NCBI RefSeq assembly: GCF_021347895.1
Contig: NC_067127.1
Span: forward strand, 20,494,984-20,558,983
Origin: Acanthochromis polyacanthus
Lineage: Eukaryota > Chordata > Actinopteri > Pomacentridae
Direction: 5' to 3'
DNA length: 64,000 nt
Both the position numbers and the translations under genes were made by a program. Positions 1 through 11,277 of this stretch are shown here, one piece after another (the first letter of the stretch is position 1; every line of letters starts with the position of its first letter). The notes under the pieces are model-generated. The model did not search any database. It saw nothing but the letters and a program-made list of their open reading frames with translations, and was not told where the DNA came from.

Positions 1-348
1 CTGGCAAGTAGACCGGACCGGAAACCTCACTTCTGCTTCCAGCGCTGCCTCAGTGTCTGTCATCTGATTTCCTGCCTTACGAACAAGACATTTCCATCCA
101 CAGTACTGCTGCTCACTGCACAGCTTTGTTCATCATCATTCTACAACAGTCTACAGACTGTTGCAATGGAAATATGGTTCAATCAGTTGTTTGAGAAAAT
201 CAACCTGTCAACAATCAAGTTCCAAATGGCTGACATCACATTCTCACCTTTGACGTGAAGTAAATGTTAGAACAGTCTGTCTATATCTGTCACTTTAGCC
301 CTGAACACTTACACTTTACCTCTTCTCTCTCTCTCAACTCTTACCCAG
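1..348 (+). other. Intron upstream of exon a, no further exon found
   Basis: I found no open frame matching the preceding SmgGDS repeat here. A pyrimidine-rich tract (320-346) leads into the acceptor at 347-348. Confidence 0.5.
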
Positions 349-477
349 CATACCAGCAGGAGCAGTTAGTCCAGATTGGTGTCATCCCCAGACTGGTGTC
401 CATAATGAAGGAGTATCCGGAGAACGACCCGCTGGTCAACGTCTGCCTGCTGGCACTCTGTAACCTGGTGGACTTGG
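349..477 (+). CDS. SmgGDS-like exon a (first in window)
   Basis: Acceptor TTACCCAG at 341-348; donor G|GTGATT after 477. The exon begins with the last two bases of a codon and reads YQQEQLVQIGVIPRL ... NLVDL, aligning with the SmgGDS repeat around residues 170-210. Ends in phase 1. Confidence 0.85.
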
Positions 478-3400
478 GTGATTATTAAGTGATTGTATTC
501 ATTATAGTAATTATTTATTAATGAACTGTTGTTTCAGTCACAGTGCCTCAGTATTTAAACACAGTATCCACCACCACAGGTTTGCCCTTTTTAAGTTCCT
601 GATCAGCTCTATGATTTATCTGTATTCTCCATGAATTATTTAGATGTCTCTTGTCAGTCATAAAATACAGACTCTCCAACACCATCAGCCATGTATAATC
701 TTTAAACAATTTGACATTATCAAGAGAATTCAGGGAGAAGAATGAACAAAGAAGCACTGATCTAACTTTAGTCATTTTTTCACTCCAACTCATTTTATCA
801 TGATGGGCGACCCAGTTGCGGCTTCCACAGTGATACAACCAGATTAAAACAACTAAAGCTTGTCCCAGAAGACAGCTGGTTAACACTGCTATATCATTAT
901 ATATCAAAAAGATAGAGGGAAAATTTACCATTTCAAAAAGCTACTGTGTTAATTTAGCTGCAGACGTCAGATATATGAGTCAGGATAATTAGTTATTTCC
1001 AGCCCTGATGATGGTTGTAGACCTCTGTGTTTGCAGACTCTGCAAGGGAGGCCCTGACAGAGCTGGATGTGGCAGATGTACTGACCACTCAGCTGAAACG
1101 TGCTCCTGATGCTGAACGCCGACATGTCATTTTGGAAATACTGGGCTCACTGGGCGAGAGTGGTAAGACACACAGTGCTGCAGTAAAAAGGTTAGACAAA
1201 GGAAAACATACTGATGGAATCTTTTAAATTAGTCAGAAGATACCATAAGCCATCATTAATGCCATTGTTCTTAGTTTTTTATGAGACAGCCAACCCCCTG
1301 ATATAGAAGCAGCACATAAAGTACAGTAAACCTGCTTTTGAACAATAGAAATCTGAACGAACATAGTCATCATAGAGATTTGATTTTGGAAAGCATTACC
1401 TTGAATTTGCTGGATTAGCTAACAGTATACACCGTTAATATCGTGTAAGATTACCTATACCTAAATAGAAGATTTCATCCCTATTGTGAGCTCTTAAGTA
1501 GAGGAATGAACAATTCAGATGATTAGGCAGAAAACGGCATGCTCATGGATCACAAGCTTATCACTACAATTTAAAACAATGCACTTCAGACAAGTTGCAA
1601 AGTTGGATCAATTGAATCTGCTATGATTATTCAAAATGTATGAACAAATTCCTTACTTCATCTTTACTTAAGATAAACTTTGACCAGTGCAGCTTTAGTA
1701 TTCTCACTTATGTAAGTCAAAGGTTCTGTGATTGAGTCAACAAATACTGAAGGTAGAGAGATGAAGAACAAAAGTTTAGGATGTGTGTGATCATTGAATA
1801 TAGTGTCAGACTTTCTGATGAAAATCTGGTCCTACAGTATCAGAAAAAAGAAAAATACTTTGTTTTATAAACATATACACTCCACTATCGTTCAAGAATT
1901 TGGGGTCACCCAGACAATTTCATGTTTTCCATGAAAATTCACATTTTTATCCCCCGCCGGCCATAGGCACGGAGGGGGATATTGGCGTGGGCACATCCGT
2001 CTGTATATCTGTCCGTACGTACGTCCACATTTCGTTTCCGTAGCATATCTCAGAAACTACTTGAGGGATTTCATTCATATTGCACCCAGGCCATCTCTAT
2101 ATAGTATACATGTGTCTTTTAGGGTGCATGACCTTGACCTCATTTTCAAGGTCATAGTGAGGCACTTCAAATATTTTTTGGTTTCCGGATCATATCTCAG
2201 AAACTATTTGAGGGATTTCACTCATATTGCGCACACTAAGCCTGTTGGTAATGTAGATGTGCCTTTTGGGGTGCATGACCTTGACCTGATTTTCAAGGTC
2301 ATTGTGAGGCACTTCAAATATTTTTTGATTCTGTTTCTGGAGCATATGTCAGAAACTACCTGAAGGACTTCATGCATATTGCACCAACGCCACCTGTGCA
2401 TAATGTAGATCTGCCTTTTTTGGTGTATGACCTTGACCTGAATGTTTTTATTGTAGTGAAGATGTATCATTTTGTAGGTGTATCGTCCAGTATATATTAT
2501 TATTTTTTGCACTTAGAGGCACTATATATAAGGCGGGGGATGTTTTAAGCGGAGCGTGTTTATTATTCATGTGCTAACATAATTGCACAAGGGTTTTCTA
2601 ATCATCAATCAGCTTTTCAACACCATTAGCTAACACAATGTAGCATTAGAAGACAGGAGAGATGGTTGCTGGAAATGTTCCTCTGTACACCTATGTAGAT
2701 ATTCAATTAAAGATTAGCCATTTCCAGCTAGAATAGTCATTTACCACATTAACAATGTCTAGACTGTATTTCTGATTAATTTAATGTTATCTTCATTGAA
2801 AAAAAAATGTTTTTCTTTCAAAAATAAGGACATTTCTAAGTGACCCCAAACTTTTGAACAATAGTGTATAAAATATATCATCATATTTAATGATATTATA
2901 CATGAAAAATATCAAAAAATGCACATGCTAGCTATTAATGATGTTTAAAGAAGACAACAGAAGGGTTTACCTAACTGTGCTTGTGCTACCAGATACACTG
3001 AAGCTGCAGTTTGCAGAGTCAGGAGTACCAGAGGCTTTATCGGAGATGATTCAGGGTCTGCAGGGAGGTTCTGATCCACATGACCTCTGCAGCATCAAGA
3101 TTGCTTCCAACCTCATAGTATCCCTGCTTTTAGGAGGTGAGTGTGATACGACATCTTGGAATGTGTCTGTGTATCACCAACAGCTCTGTCTAGGTGTATT
3201 CACATCCATCCTTGAAATGTTATTCTGTTTATCTCTCACCCCTTTTGCACTTCCCTTTAAATCACAGAAATTGCACCACATTCCTCACTGCAGATGCGAT
3301 GTGACAAATCTGATGCAAATCATCTGAAAGTTCTGTACGTCTGAATCACTGTGCATATTTAGCTCAGACTGGCCAGATAAAGATAAATCAGAGAGACTTG

Positions 3401-6400
3401 ACCACAGACTCTGTGTAAATAATGGCTATAGATCTTTCAAAACTGGAAGTAATGATGACAAATGGATCTGGCTGAGCATTCAAGAACAGTTTGCACAGCG
3501 ATACAATAGCAACCTGTCATCACACAATACTCCCACTCTGGAACATACCACACTTTATTTAATGCCTATATTTACTGCTATTTTGTAAACAGAAGCAGAA
3601 ATTACAACATGAAGAGAATGCTATATTGAAAAAGTCTTGAAACTAGCCACAGAGCTCATAAACTCATTGGTGAAATGTTTGGAAAGGTTACAGATCAGGG
3701 GAGGAGTAAGGTCATTTTTCAGATTCCAGATTTCTTGTTGCAAACGGAGAAGTCACCCCCTGCTGGCTGTTAGAAAGAATGTGAGTTTGTGGCACTTGTG
3801 CATTAGCATCCCTTTTCAGGCTACACAGGGATGATAGTGTTATTGCTGATTGCTGGACAAAACAATGTGTTATCTGTTGTGTTGGACTGTAATTTGTCTG
3901 TTCAAAGGTGTATTTGTGTGTGTGTATTTATCAGATGAGTCTATGCAGAAGTGTTTTGGTGAGGGATCGGGTCTGGTCTATCAGGATGTTCTGTCCTGGC
4001 TCCAGAGCGCCAACACTCAGCTGCAGCTGTCAGGAGCCCTCGCCATTGCTAACTTTGCCAGAAACGGTAAGAACACAGACTGTGAAATGTTGTGACACCA
4101 TTATTAAATTTCTGAAAGGACATCTGCGGCTGCTCAAAGCTCCACAGAACTTCTTAGCATCTTCAGGCTTTATTTGTATTACTCTACCTGCTTTCATATG
4201 CCATTTCCAGCAGCAGCAGAAGTTAGTGAACACAGTGGAACATTTAGCAGCTGAAGAGTCAGATATTTTTCACAGGAACAGGTAAACACCAAAAACAGAG
4301 CTTAAAGGAGCCAAACCAGATCATCTTCTTGACAAAAACAACAACAGTTCACCAGATTGCATGTTGGCTTATTTTATATGATGTTTCTTGTAACAGGAGA
4401 ACAATATTGAGTTTGTGTGTTGGTGTTTTACTCTAATATAATAATCAGGATCTGAAGGTGTCTCTGTTGGGTCACTGTGTTTCTGTCAGACAGTAACTGT
4501 GTGAAGATGCTGGATCTTGGTGTGGTTCCTCACATCCTGACCTTGTTGGAGCAGCATGTGGACGAAGGAGATGTGTCTGTTCAGCATGCCGGACTGAGCG
4601 CGCTCAGAAACCTAGCCATTCCTGGTACTGTTCAAAGCACAACATTACCAATAGGGCTCCTCTGTAACACTCCTCTTTAACACTGTAACTTATCTTTTAA
4701 AGGAAAGAGGTATGCCTTTACACCAACAAAACACAATATACTCACTGAGCGGCCTTCACATAAAGTTAAGCTGGCTAATTGGCAGAAAAATATGTGACAT
4801 GAGTCAATCAGAAAAACCAACAAATCTAAAATGACACATGCTAAAGTTGTTCTCAATGTTTTCTTGTTCTTATAACCCATTGTGAAACACCTGTAAAGTG
4901 TGTGACATGCCAAACATGTGTCTTCTAGCCACCAACAAAGTGAAGATGCTGGAGGATGGGGTGACTGAGAGAATAAAGTCCTTGCTGCGCTCTGACATGC
5001 CACCGGTTCAGTTCAAACTGCTGGGTACGCTGCGCATGATGGTGGATGGACAAGGTGAGCAAAGCTGTTAGTGGAGATATTAAATATTTATGCATGAGAA
5101 TAATTGCATTTAGTACTAGAGTTGTCAGATGGGATTCCTCTTGTGTCATGGCATTAGAATTACACAAAACCTTCAATTTTGACAAGAAAACTATTTAAAT
5201 TTAACAGGCCATGATTGTCATTTGGGTGGAAAAAAGTAGAAGGGTGCAGGGAAGGACTTCTGGATGACTCCACCAGACACTCCATTGAGGGGATAGCATG
5301 TGTCTCGATTTAAACAGTCCCTTGGGACGATTCATTGTGGGTTCCCTTTACATTTTTTATTCCTTCTCCAATCCTGTCACTCCGATTACAATCCCCACTT
5401 ACACCTTGGACACTCGACCTTTTGCTTTCTCAATTAACCAAGTAATCAAATGATCTATACAATGCCAGAAAACAGTGAAAAATGTCCATTGTGTTTCTAG
5501 GGGGAAAGGCCCATTTGATCATATTTTTTGTTACTCTGGCCCCATCCTCATCAAACATTGGACATTTTGTAGCATGACATGTATAAAGTTCTTTCTCTGC
5601 TTCACTCTCATTGTTTCATTGAAGTACATTGGAGCTTTAAAGGGTGTTGTATGTGTGTATATGTCCTTTCTTTTTCTCCTGAACAACTTGCTAGATGCTG
5701 CTGATGACGTTTTCTGTTAATGCTTTCAATGTATTGAGGGGTTTGGTCTAGATATTAGTGGCAAAATGGTCTAACCTGCAACCCAAATATAGCGTTACCG
5801 TGGTGCTTCGAATATTAGGCCGTTCTTGAAAACACAAAACTTCGAACCCAAAAACTACAGCAACTCAGTTCGACCACTGCTGCTTCCAAACCCTTCTGTT
5901 AATCCTTCTCTCTTTTTTCTGTTCGTCAGAGGAGGCGGCCTTAGTGCTAGGAAGAGATGCCGTGCTGCTAGCTCGTATCATGGAGTGGTGTGAAGCCAAA
6001 GACCATGCAGGAGTCCGAGGTGAAGCCAGTCGCCTTTTGGCCGCCCTCATCAGACACAGCCGCAACCCTGTGAGTCTGTTTCTGATCTGAAAGTTTGTTT
6101 CAGATAAAGTTGAAATTGTTTTCTTCTTGTTGGTCATACCCATTTAATTGGAGATGAACTCAATGTCTGTTGGGTTGGTTTCCTCTCTCTAACAGGAAGT
6201 TGTCCGTGCAGTCGCCAGAGCGGATGGGGTTCGGCACCTTATCTCTATGGCAACAAGTGAGCATGTCATCATGCAGAATGAGGCCCTGGTTGCCCTGGCG
6301 ATAGCATCTGCCATTGACATTGGTAAGGCAGTTTCAGAGTTTATGTCTGAAGTGTGACTAAATTTATCAGGCATGTCAGAGTCTAGACATTTGACTAGAT

Positions 6401-8715
6401 CCAAATGTGAACTCTTAGGCTGATGTGTATTCATCAGTCTGTGATTTACATGTAGGCGTACCTGGAACATCTGAGAGGTTAGAACAGCTTTGCAGCTCTT
6501 CTAAATCCTGAAGCACAAGAACATTGCTCCTCCTTCGCCTGGAAAATTTGTCATTGAGAACTATCAACAAATTAGGGTTGAGTATACCACTCTGAGATTC
6601 TTGATAAATTGACACCCTAACATTCTCTGAAATACATCAGACACTTGATTTGTAAATGGTTGGAAAATGTTTTGTTGTAAAGACAAACACTGAACACAGC
6701 TTTTCTCTGAATGTGTTCTTGAATTGATTTGGTGTGTATGCTGCACATTTCTGTCTCTACTCTCAGGTGGAGCATACTAATGCTTTGTTAGTGTTCTCCA
6801 AAAACAAGCTTTCTAGTTAATGTCATGCTGTGTTGAAAATGAAGAAGCTGGTCTGAAGTGTTTTCAGTTCAGGTGATTAATTTCTCTTCTGGTTCAGACA
6901 ATTTATGGCTGTGGGATTCCTCTGTTACATGTTGATGCATTATAGCACGCATGAGCTTAGAGCTTGGAGTCTGCTTTTGTAAAGATTGCTACCCAAGTGA
7001 AGATCACAATGCAAAATGAAGAAAACAAAATCCCTGCCTGTATTCTATCAAAAAAACATGAAAGCATTGCGAGTGAATGACAAACTTCAAACACTTAAAC
7101 ACTCAAGGCTATTTTAAACAGATGCAGTGAATACAAAGCAACACACAGGACAAACCCAGAACTTTAAGCTACATTCTAGTTGTCCTCTTGCTAAAAACTA
7201 CATCATAGTTGACAATTTGAGGTACATAAGACATGTTTCAGTTTTGAATAAAAAAATGGGGCTTTAGAAATGCAATTATAATGCATTTGCATGTATGTTT
7301 ACCTCTGTGTTTGTGGATGTTACAGAGTTGATGACGGATCCTTTTAGGGAGGCGGAGCTGCTACACATGCTGAAGAAGATGCTGGAAGATCCTACAGGAG
7401 CAGTCGAGGTCAAGTTCAGTGCTTTGGGTCTAATCTGCAGCCTCGCCAACTCCAGTATGTGTTGATTTTACAACAACACACAAAAATCACAGAAATTCTG
7501 TTCTAAAGCAGCTTTCACGATAACAGAAACTGTAATTAAATCAACTGGTCTGGCACCCTTCATCCTCTAGCTCAAAATTACAAATAATACAAAAATATGT
7601 GTCGTCACACAACAAGTAGGGAATAATAATCAGTTCTTAAACCTAACAAAAATGGTGTAATGCAGATTTGCAGTGAAAGATCCTGTTTTTTAGGCATTAG
7701 CATTCATTTTAGAAATAATGTTTTGCTGTTTGTTTTAGCACAGCAGAGGCCCCTGACAGTTTGCACAGTACAAGAACACTATCAAAGCTCATCATTTGGC
7801 ATTTACAGATGGCTTTCATTACCCATAGGGCACAAGTCTGCTTTGGCCTACACTCTAAAAGTTTGGAAGTAAGGCCAATACAGGCCAAACATTGGGAAGC
7901 GCACTTCAATTTTCTGTTCACAATGTCTTCCCGAAAAACCAATACGGATTCTATGGATTTTGGATGCATTTTCTGCATGATCAGACTTTGCTTTCATTGG
8001 TATGCACTACTTTCCTCAATTTACCTTGAGTTATACGTTGAAGTTACCAGACAAATGCAAAATAAATGTTCACAAAAGAAAAGAATGACTTTGTTTTAGA
8101 GTTGAGAAGATTTGCAAGAGTCGCAACTTCAGCGTAAAAGTAAAAAACAGATCACACTTTGTGTGTCTTTATTTACTGTTGCTCTTTGGTTTTTGAGAGT
8201 TTACATACTTTTGTATCCCAGTAAATCTCAACTGTGTCTGTATCTCTATAACTACCACAGAAATGCCTAGAAAGAAACAGCTGAGCAAAGAAATAAGAGT
8301 TGGTGTCATGTCTGTTGGTATCAACATACATGTGTCTGTACTGATGTTGCAGGGCTCTTCTGTTGTGCTCTTACGAGAAAAGTAGCTCATCTTATGTTCT
8401 TCATTTTAAAAGACAAGTGGAAATGTTATATATAGATGACACAATCCGCAAATATGCACAATGTACACACCCACAGATGTTAAGAGAGATATCTGGACCT
8501 GATTACAGCACATCTTCATAATCTGACCTCTACTATAACCCATCTCAAGCTTCTCTTTCTTCCTGTTTACATCCTTGTCTGATCTAGGTGCGATGAAGGA
8601 CGAGCTGAACACCATAAATATGAGGGAAAGCCTCGTTAAACTGACGGATCATAGCAGCGAAAAACTTGCCTCGCAGGCCAGCTCCATACTGACACTTCTG
8701 GGTGATGCCAGCTAA
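349..8715 (+). CDS. RAP1GDS1/SmgGDS-like armadillo-repeat protein, 3' part (10 coding exons)
   Basis: Joined exons 349-477, 1037-1162, 2993-3136, 3935-4066, 4490-4624, 4929-5054, 5930-6069, 6196-6322, 7326-7454 and 8588-8715 give 1316 nt: two bases finishing a codon, then 437 codons and TAA (8713-8715). All junctions are GT/AG and the frame is kept throughout. The product is a run of ~42-residue armadillo repeats, about one per exon. It matches vertebrate SmgGDS at blocks such as QLQLSGALAIANFARN, LSALRNLAIP, EWCEAKDHAG and MATSEHVIMQNEALVAL. SmgGDS binds prenylated or newly made small GTPases with C-terminal basic tails (RhoA, Rac1, Rap1, K-Ras) in the cytosol, acting as chaperone and weak exchange factor; that role is family knowledge. 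By eye these exons are only about half to two thirds identical to human RAP1GDS1, a very conserved protein, so I read this as a paralogue or fast-evolving copy. The N-terminal third is outside the window. Confidence 0.9.
1037..1162 (+). CDS. SmgGDS-like exon b
   Basis: Acceptor TTTGCAG, donor GTAAGA. It encodes SAREALTELDVADVLTTQLK followed by RRHVILEILGSLGES, one armadillo repeat in 126 nt (42 codons), phase 1 at both ends. Confidence 0.88.
1876..2869 (+). mobile_element. Tc1/mariner-type MITE, copy A (interrupted)
   Basis: The left end CACTATCGTTCAAGAATTTG and right end CAAACTTTTGAACAATAGTG are inverted repeats of the common fish family with ends like CACTACCGTTCAAAAGTTT. Other copies are at 10936-11277 (opposite orientation) and 21491-22007. 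Copy A is interrupted after ~1950 by the CCCCCGCC element, and the family resumes at ~2566 with TTCATGTGCTAACAT. No coding potential. Confidence 0.85.
1951..2565 (+). mobile_element. Nested CCCCCGCCGG-type repeat with three tandem subunits
   Basis: It starts CCCCCGCCGGCCATAGGCAC and ends GGCGGGGGATGTTTTAAGC, so its ends are short inverted repeats (CCCCCGCC / GGCGGGGG). Inside, a unit beginning CATATCTCAGAAACTA and carrying TGACCTTGACCT recurs at 2044, 2191 and (as CATATGTCAG) 2343, spacing 147 and 152 bp. It sits in MITE copy A; copies B and C lack it. The superfamily is not clear to me. Confidence 0.75.
2993..3136 (+). CDS. SmgGDS-like exon c
   Basis: Acceptor CTACCAG, donor GTGAGT. It reads TLKLQFAESGVPEALSEMIQ ... 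IKIASNLIVSLLLG, matching the SmgGDS segment KLQLVEAG ... GSDLMVLLLLG. 144 nt, phase 1 at both ends. Confidence 0.88.
3935..4066 (+). CDS. SmgGDS-like exon d
   Basis: Acceptor TTATCAG, donor GTAAGA. It reads DESMQKCFGEGSGLVYQDVL then SWLQSANTQLQLSGALAIAN and FARN, one of the most conserved blocks of the family. 132 nt, phase 1 at both ends. Confidence 0.92.
4490..4624 (+). CDS. SmgGDS-like exon e
   Basis: Acceptor TCTGTCAG, donor GTACTG. It reads NCVKMLDLGVVPHILTLLEQ, then VDEGDVSVQHAGLSALRNLA and IP, matching the SmgGDS repeat with VQHAALSALRNLAIP. 135 nt. Confidence 0.92.
4929..5054 (+). CDS. SmgGDS-like exon f
   Basis: Acceptor TCTTCTAG, donor GTGAGC. It reads TNKVKMLEDGVTERIKSLLR then SDMPPVQFKLLGTLRMMVDG. 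The block MPPVQFKLLGTLRM is nearly invariant in SmgGDS. 126 nt. Confidence 0.92.
5930..6069 (+). CDS. SmgGDS-like exon g
   Basis: Acceptor TTCGTCAG, donor GTGAGT. It reads EEAALVLGRDAVLLARIMEW, then CEAKDHAGVRGEASRLLAAL and IRHSRNP. 140 nt; it shifts the junction from phase 1 to phase 0. Confidence 0.92.
6196..6322 (+). CDS. SmgGDS-like exon h
   Basis: Acceptor CTAACAG, donor GTAAGG. It reads EVVRAVARADGVRHLISMAT then SEHVIMQNEALVALAIASAI. SEHVIMQNEALVALA is shared exactly with SmgGDS. 127 nt, phase 0 to phase 1. Confidence 0.92.
7326..7454 (+). CDS. SmgGDS-like exon i
   Basis: Acceptor GTTACAG, donor A|GTATGT. It reads ELMTDPFREAELLHMLKKML, then EDPTGAVEVKFSALGLICSL and AN, the C-terminal repeat that in SmgGDS ends near MVLICALMGS. 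129 nt. Confidence 0.85.
8588..8715 (+). CDS. SmgGDS-like last coding exon and stop
   Basis: Acceptor GATCTAG. It reads AMKDELNTINMRESLVKLTD then HSSEKLASQASSILTLLGDA, S and TAA at 8713-8715. The last residues differ from the EQRLTVES-type end of RAP1GDS1, but the length agrees. Confidence 0.83.
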
Positions 8716-10935
8716 ACCAGCACCCTGCAGCGACGGAGCATCTCATCTGTTCAATGGACTTCTCCAGCTTTGTCAAACACATATTCTGGTTCAAATGATC
8801 TTACTGCACAGATGTTGAAAACTGACTTGTCAAATGTTGCCTGTTTTGTGGCAGTGAAAGACTTAAGGACCAAATTTTAGCGGCAGTGTAATGTATGTTG
8901 TCTATGTGGGAGAGAAGGGCTCATTAGTATTATGTCACTGCCTCTTGACAAAACTTTCTTTTTGGCAAGAGTCATTTCTTGTTTTATTCTTTTAGATGCA
9001 TGATGGTGCAAATGCTGATATAATGTGACCGTTTATGAGGCGAGATCAACTGAAATAGCTCCGACTGATGCGGTCATTCAATTACAACCGACGCCATCTG
9101 GCTCTGGCTGTAGGTTTGTGGTGCTGGTAGACACACAGCGCTGCTCTTCACAATCCACACAACTTCATCTTTTTAGCTACTATCGTCATGCTTCCCTGTT
9201 GTGAGACTAGTGATTTGACTGGCTGAGAGTATAATTATCAAACAACAAACCCAATGATTTATTTTCCATTTCTTCTTTTATCTTTTTTTGTTTGTTTTTG
9301 TACTGAACTAAAATAGCAGATGTGCTTGGAGATGAATAAGATTTGAAACTGTGGGCTCCCCATTAGAATAAATATCTATAGAAATGTGTTAAAGATCCAG
9401 TGTTAAACTTAGGTTATGCCAGCTCCCAAATATCTTCTAAAGTTGTGCTGATTTCCTTTAGTAGCAGCAAGTATTTCATACCAAGTTCAGATATTTACTA
9501 GATGACTATAGTTATTATTTTTACTGAAAATGCACCAAGAACATGTTAAAAAAAAAACTGGCCTCTCTCTCTAAATCAGAAAGGTGTGATATGTGACAAA
9601 AAGTGTCAGCCACTCTCACAGCCCTCCTCAGTGCAGACAACCTGCTCTGTTGCCATGGAGATAGTTCAGCTGTCATCACATGTGCTAAGCATGGAACTAC
9701 AGTTAAAAAAAAGTCTGCATCAAGCAACATTTTAACCAAACATGTGACATGTAATGTGTCCGTATTGTGTGCATTTTGAATTAACATACAAATCAAATTA
9801 ACAGATAAGCTCACTGATATAAAAGAGAAGTTACAGTCTTTTAGGGTTATTTTCTCTATACCTTTTTAAAATGACCTAATACGATGTCCGTAAGATATTT
9901 GTTGGCAGGCTGTAACCTGGTCTCTATGACTAAAGACGTCTCCCATCGTCAGAATCTTTATTTTTAAAGAAACTCATGTTCCGCCATCAAAGCATTTTAA
10001 TGTCTGGTACTGTCATCCTGCAAAGCAAAATGAAGTAAAGCTATCAAAGGAGCCACGTTAACAAGCAATCATAGTGCGCTGCATGGCCTCATCCTAGAAT
10101 CTTTATGGTGTATATTGGATTTTGTCCCTGAGCTTTTCCAGTAGGAACTGCACTGTACATAAAGTGGAGATTGTTATATGATCATATGCATATGTAGATA
10201 GAATTACAGGTTATGACGTTAATTACCAAATAATTGCTAACCCTTGTAGAAGCACTAAATAAAGGTGCTCTTTGCATCTAGATTTCTCAGACTGAAGTGA
10301 TCTAAATGTTTGAAGCTGTGATCATGTCATACATGACGTATGGCACATGTGTGAAAGCGGCAGTTTTAAGAAGTGATGGTGTCGTGGTGGATAAGAATGA
10401 CGTGAGACTCACAGTAACTCTGATATGACATGAATGTAGCATTAAGGCTTCATCAGCAGGACAACACTGTCTGTAGAGTAACTGTTACTGACAATGGTGA
10501 GCAAAAAAAATCCACATGCAAAAACAAAGGGTTTTGAAGTTATTTTGCTTCATGAATCAGGTGCCAATAAAATACTGACTGGTTCCTACTGGTACTCAAA
10601 TGCTGTATTTTAAATAAAATTGTGTCTACGGCTACAATATGGAATAGCAAAATGAATTTTGGGAACCTTGCTTTACCATATTATTAAGGAGGAAAACAAC
10701 TATTGCTACTCTCTTGTTCCTCCTTTTCTTCCACTGTACCAACATGTCATTACCAGTAGGAACCACAAAGTACCTGATTCATACAGTGAAACTGTACATT
10801 GTAGGTTAGACTTCGAGAACCATTTTTGTTACACAGTTAAAGAAAGAACTATTTTGTCATTATTGAGCAAAGTCATGTTTGTGGTCCTATCATTACACAA
10901 AATAATCTGGCTCTGTATAGCCTGAAGTTATGCTC
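8716..10935 (+). other. 3' UTR and downstream spacer of the SmgGDS-like gene
   Basis: No coding region seen. AATAAA hexamers on the + strand at 9367-9372, 10258-10263 and 10566-10571 are candidate poly(A) signals; which is used cannot be told. Confidence 0.5.
10258..10263 (+). terminator. Candidate poly(A) signal, SmgGDS-like gene
   Basis: AATAAA followed by the T/G-rich stretch GGTGCTCTTTGCATC. It is one of three hexamers in the first 2 kb after the stop (others at 9367 and 10566). Confidence 0.35.
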
Positions 10936-11277
10936 ACACACTACCGTTCAAAAGTTTAGGGTCACTTACTTTTAAAAGAAAAGCATTTTTTTCAATGAAG
11001 ACAACATTAATTTAATCAGAAATCCAGTCTAGACATTGATAATGTGGTAAATGACTATTCTAGCAGGAAAACAGCTGATTTTTAATGGAATAGCTCCATA
11101 GGGGTACAGAGGAACATTTCCAGCAACCATCACTCCTGTGTTCTGATGCTACATTGTGTTAGCTAATGGTGTTGAAAGGCTAACTGATGATTAGAAAACC
11201 CTTGTGCAGTTATGTTAGCAAATGCATGGAGAACATGAAATTTTCTGGGTGACCTCAAACTTTTGAACGGCAGTGTA
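10936..11277 (-). mobile_element. Tc1/mariner-type MITE, copy B
   Basis: Uninterrupted copy of about 340 bp. It begins CACTACCGTTCAAAAGTTTA and ends CTCAAACTTTTGAACGGCAG followed by TGTA. The internal block around GACATTGATAATGTGGTAAA is the reverse complement of the matching block in copies A and C. Confidence 0.88.

Larger units (their letters stand above)
1163..2992 (+). other. SmgGDS-like intron holding a split MITE
   Basis: Positions 1163-1875 and 2870-2992 are plain AT-rich intron. The centre holds a Tc1-type MITE split by another element (separate entries). Confidence 0.7.
3137..8587 (+). other. Remaining SmgGDS-like introns without recognised elements
   Basis: The introns between exons c and j (3137-3934, 4067-4489, 4625-4928, 5055-5929, 6323-7325, 7455-8587), and likewise 478-1036, are AT-rich with no element I can name. 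A short (GT)n run lies at ~3908-3926. Short open frames here have no homology I recognise. Confidence 0.55.

Noticed and set aside
548..931. 127-codon minus-strand frame in a SmgGDS-like intron
   Set aside because: Hydrophobic low-complexity translation of AT-rich intron, with no homology or splice support.
2061..2363. 100-codon frame with internal duplication (RDFIHIA / RDFTHIA)
   Set aside because: The duplication is the tandem unit of the inserted element, not a protein repeat.
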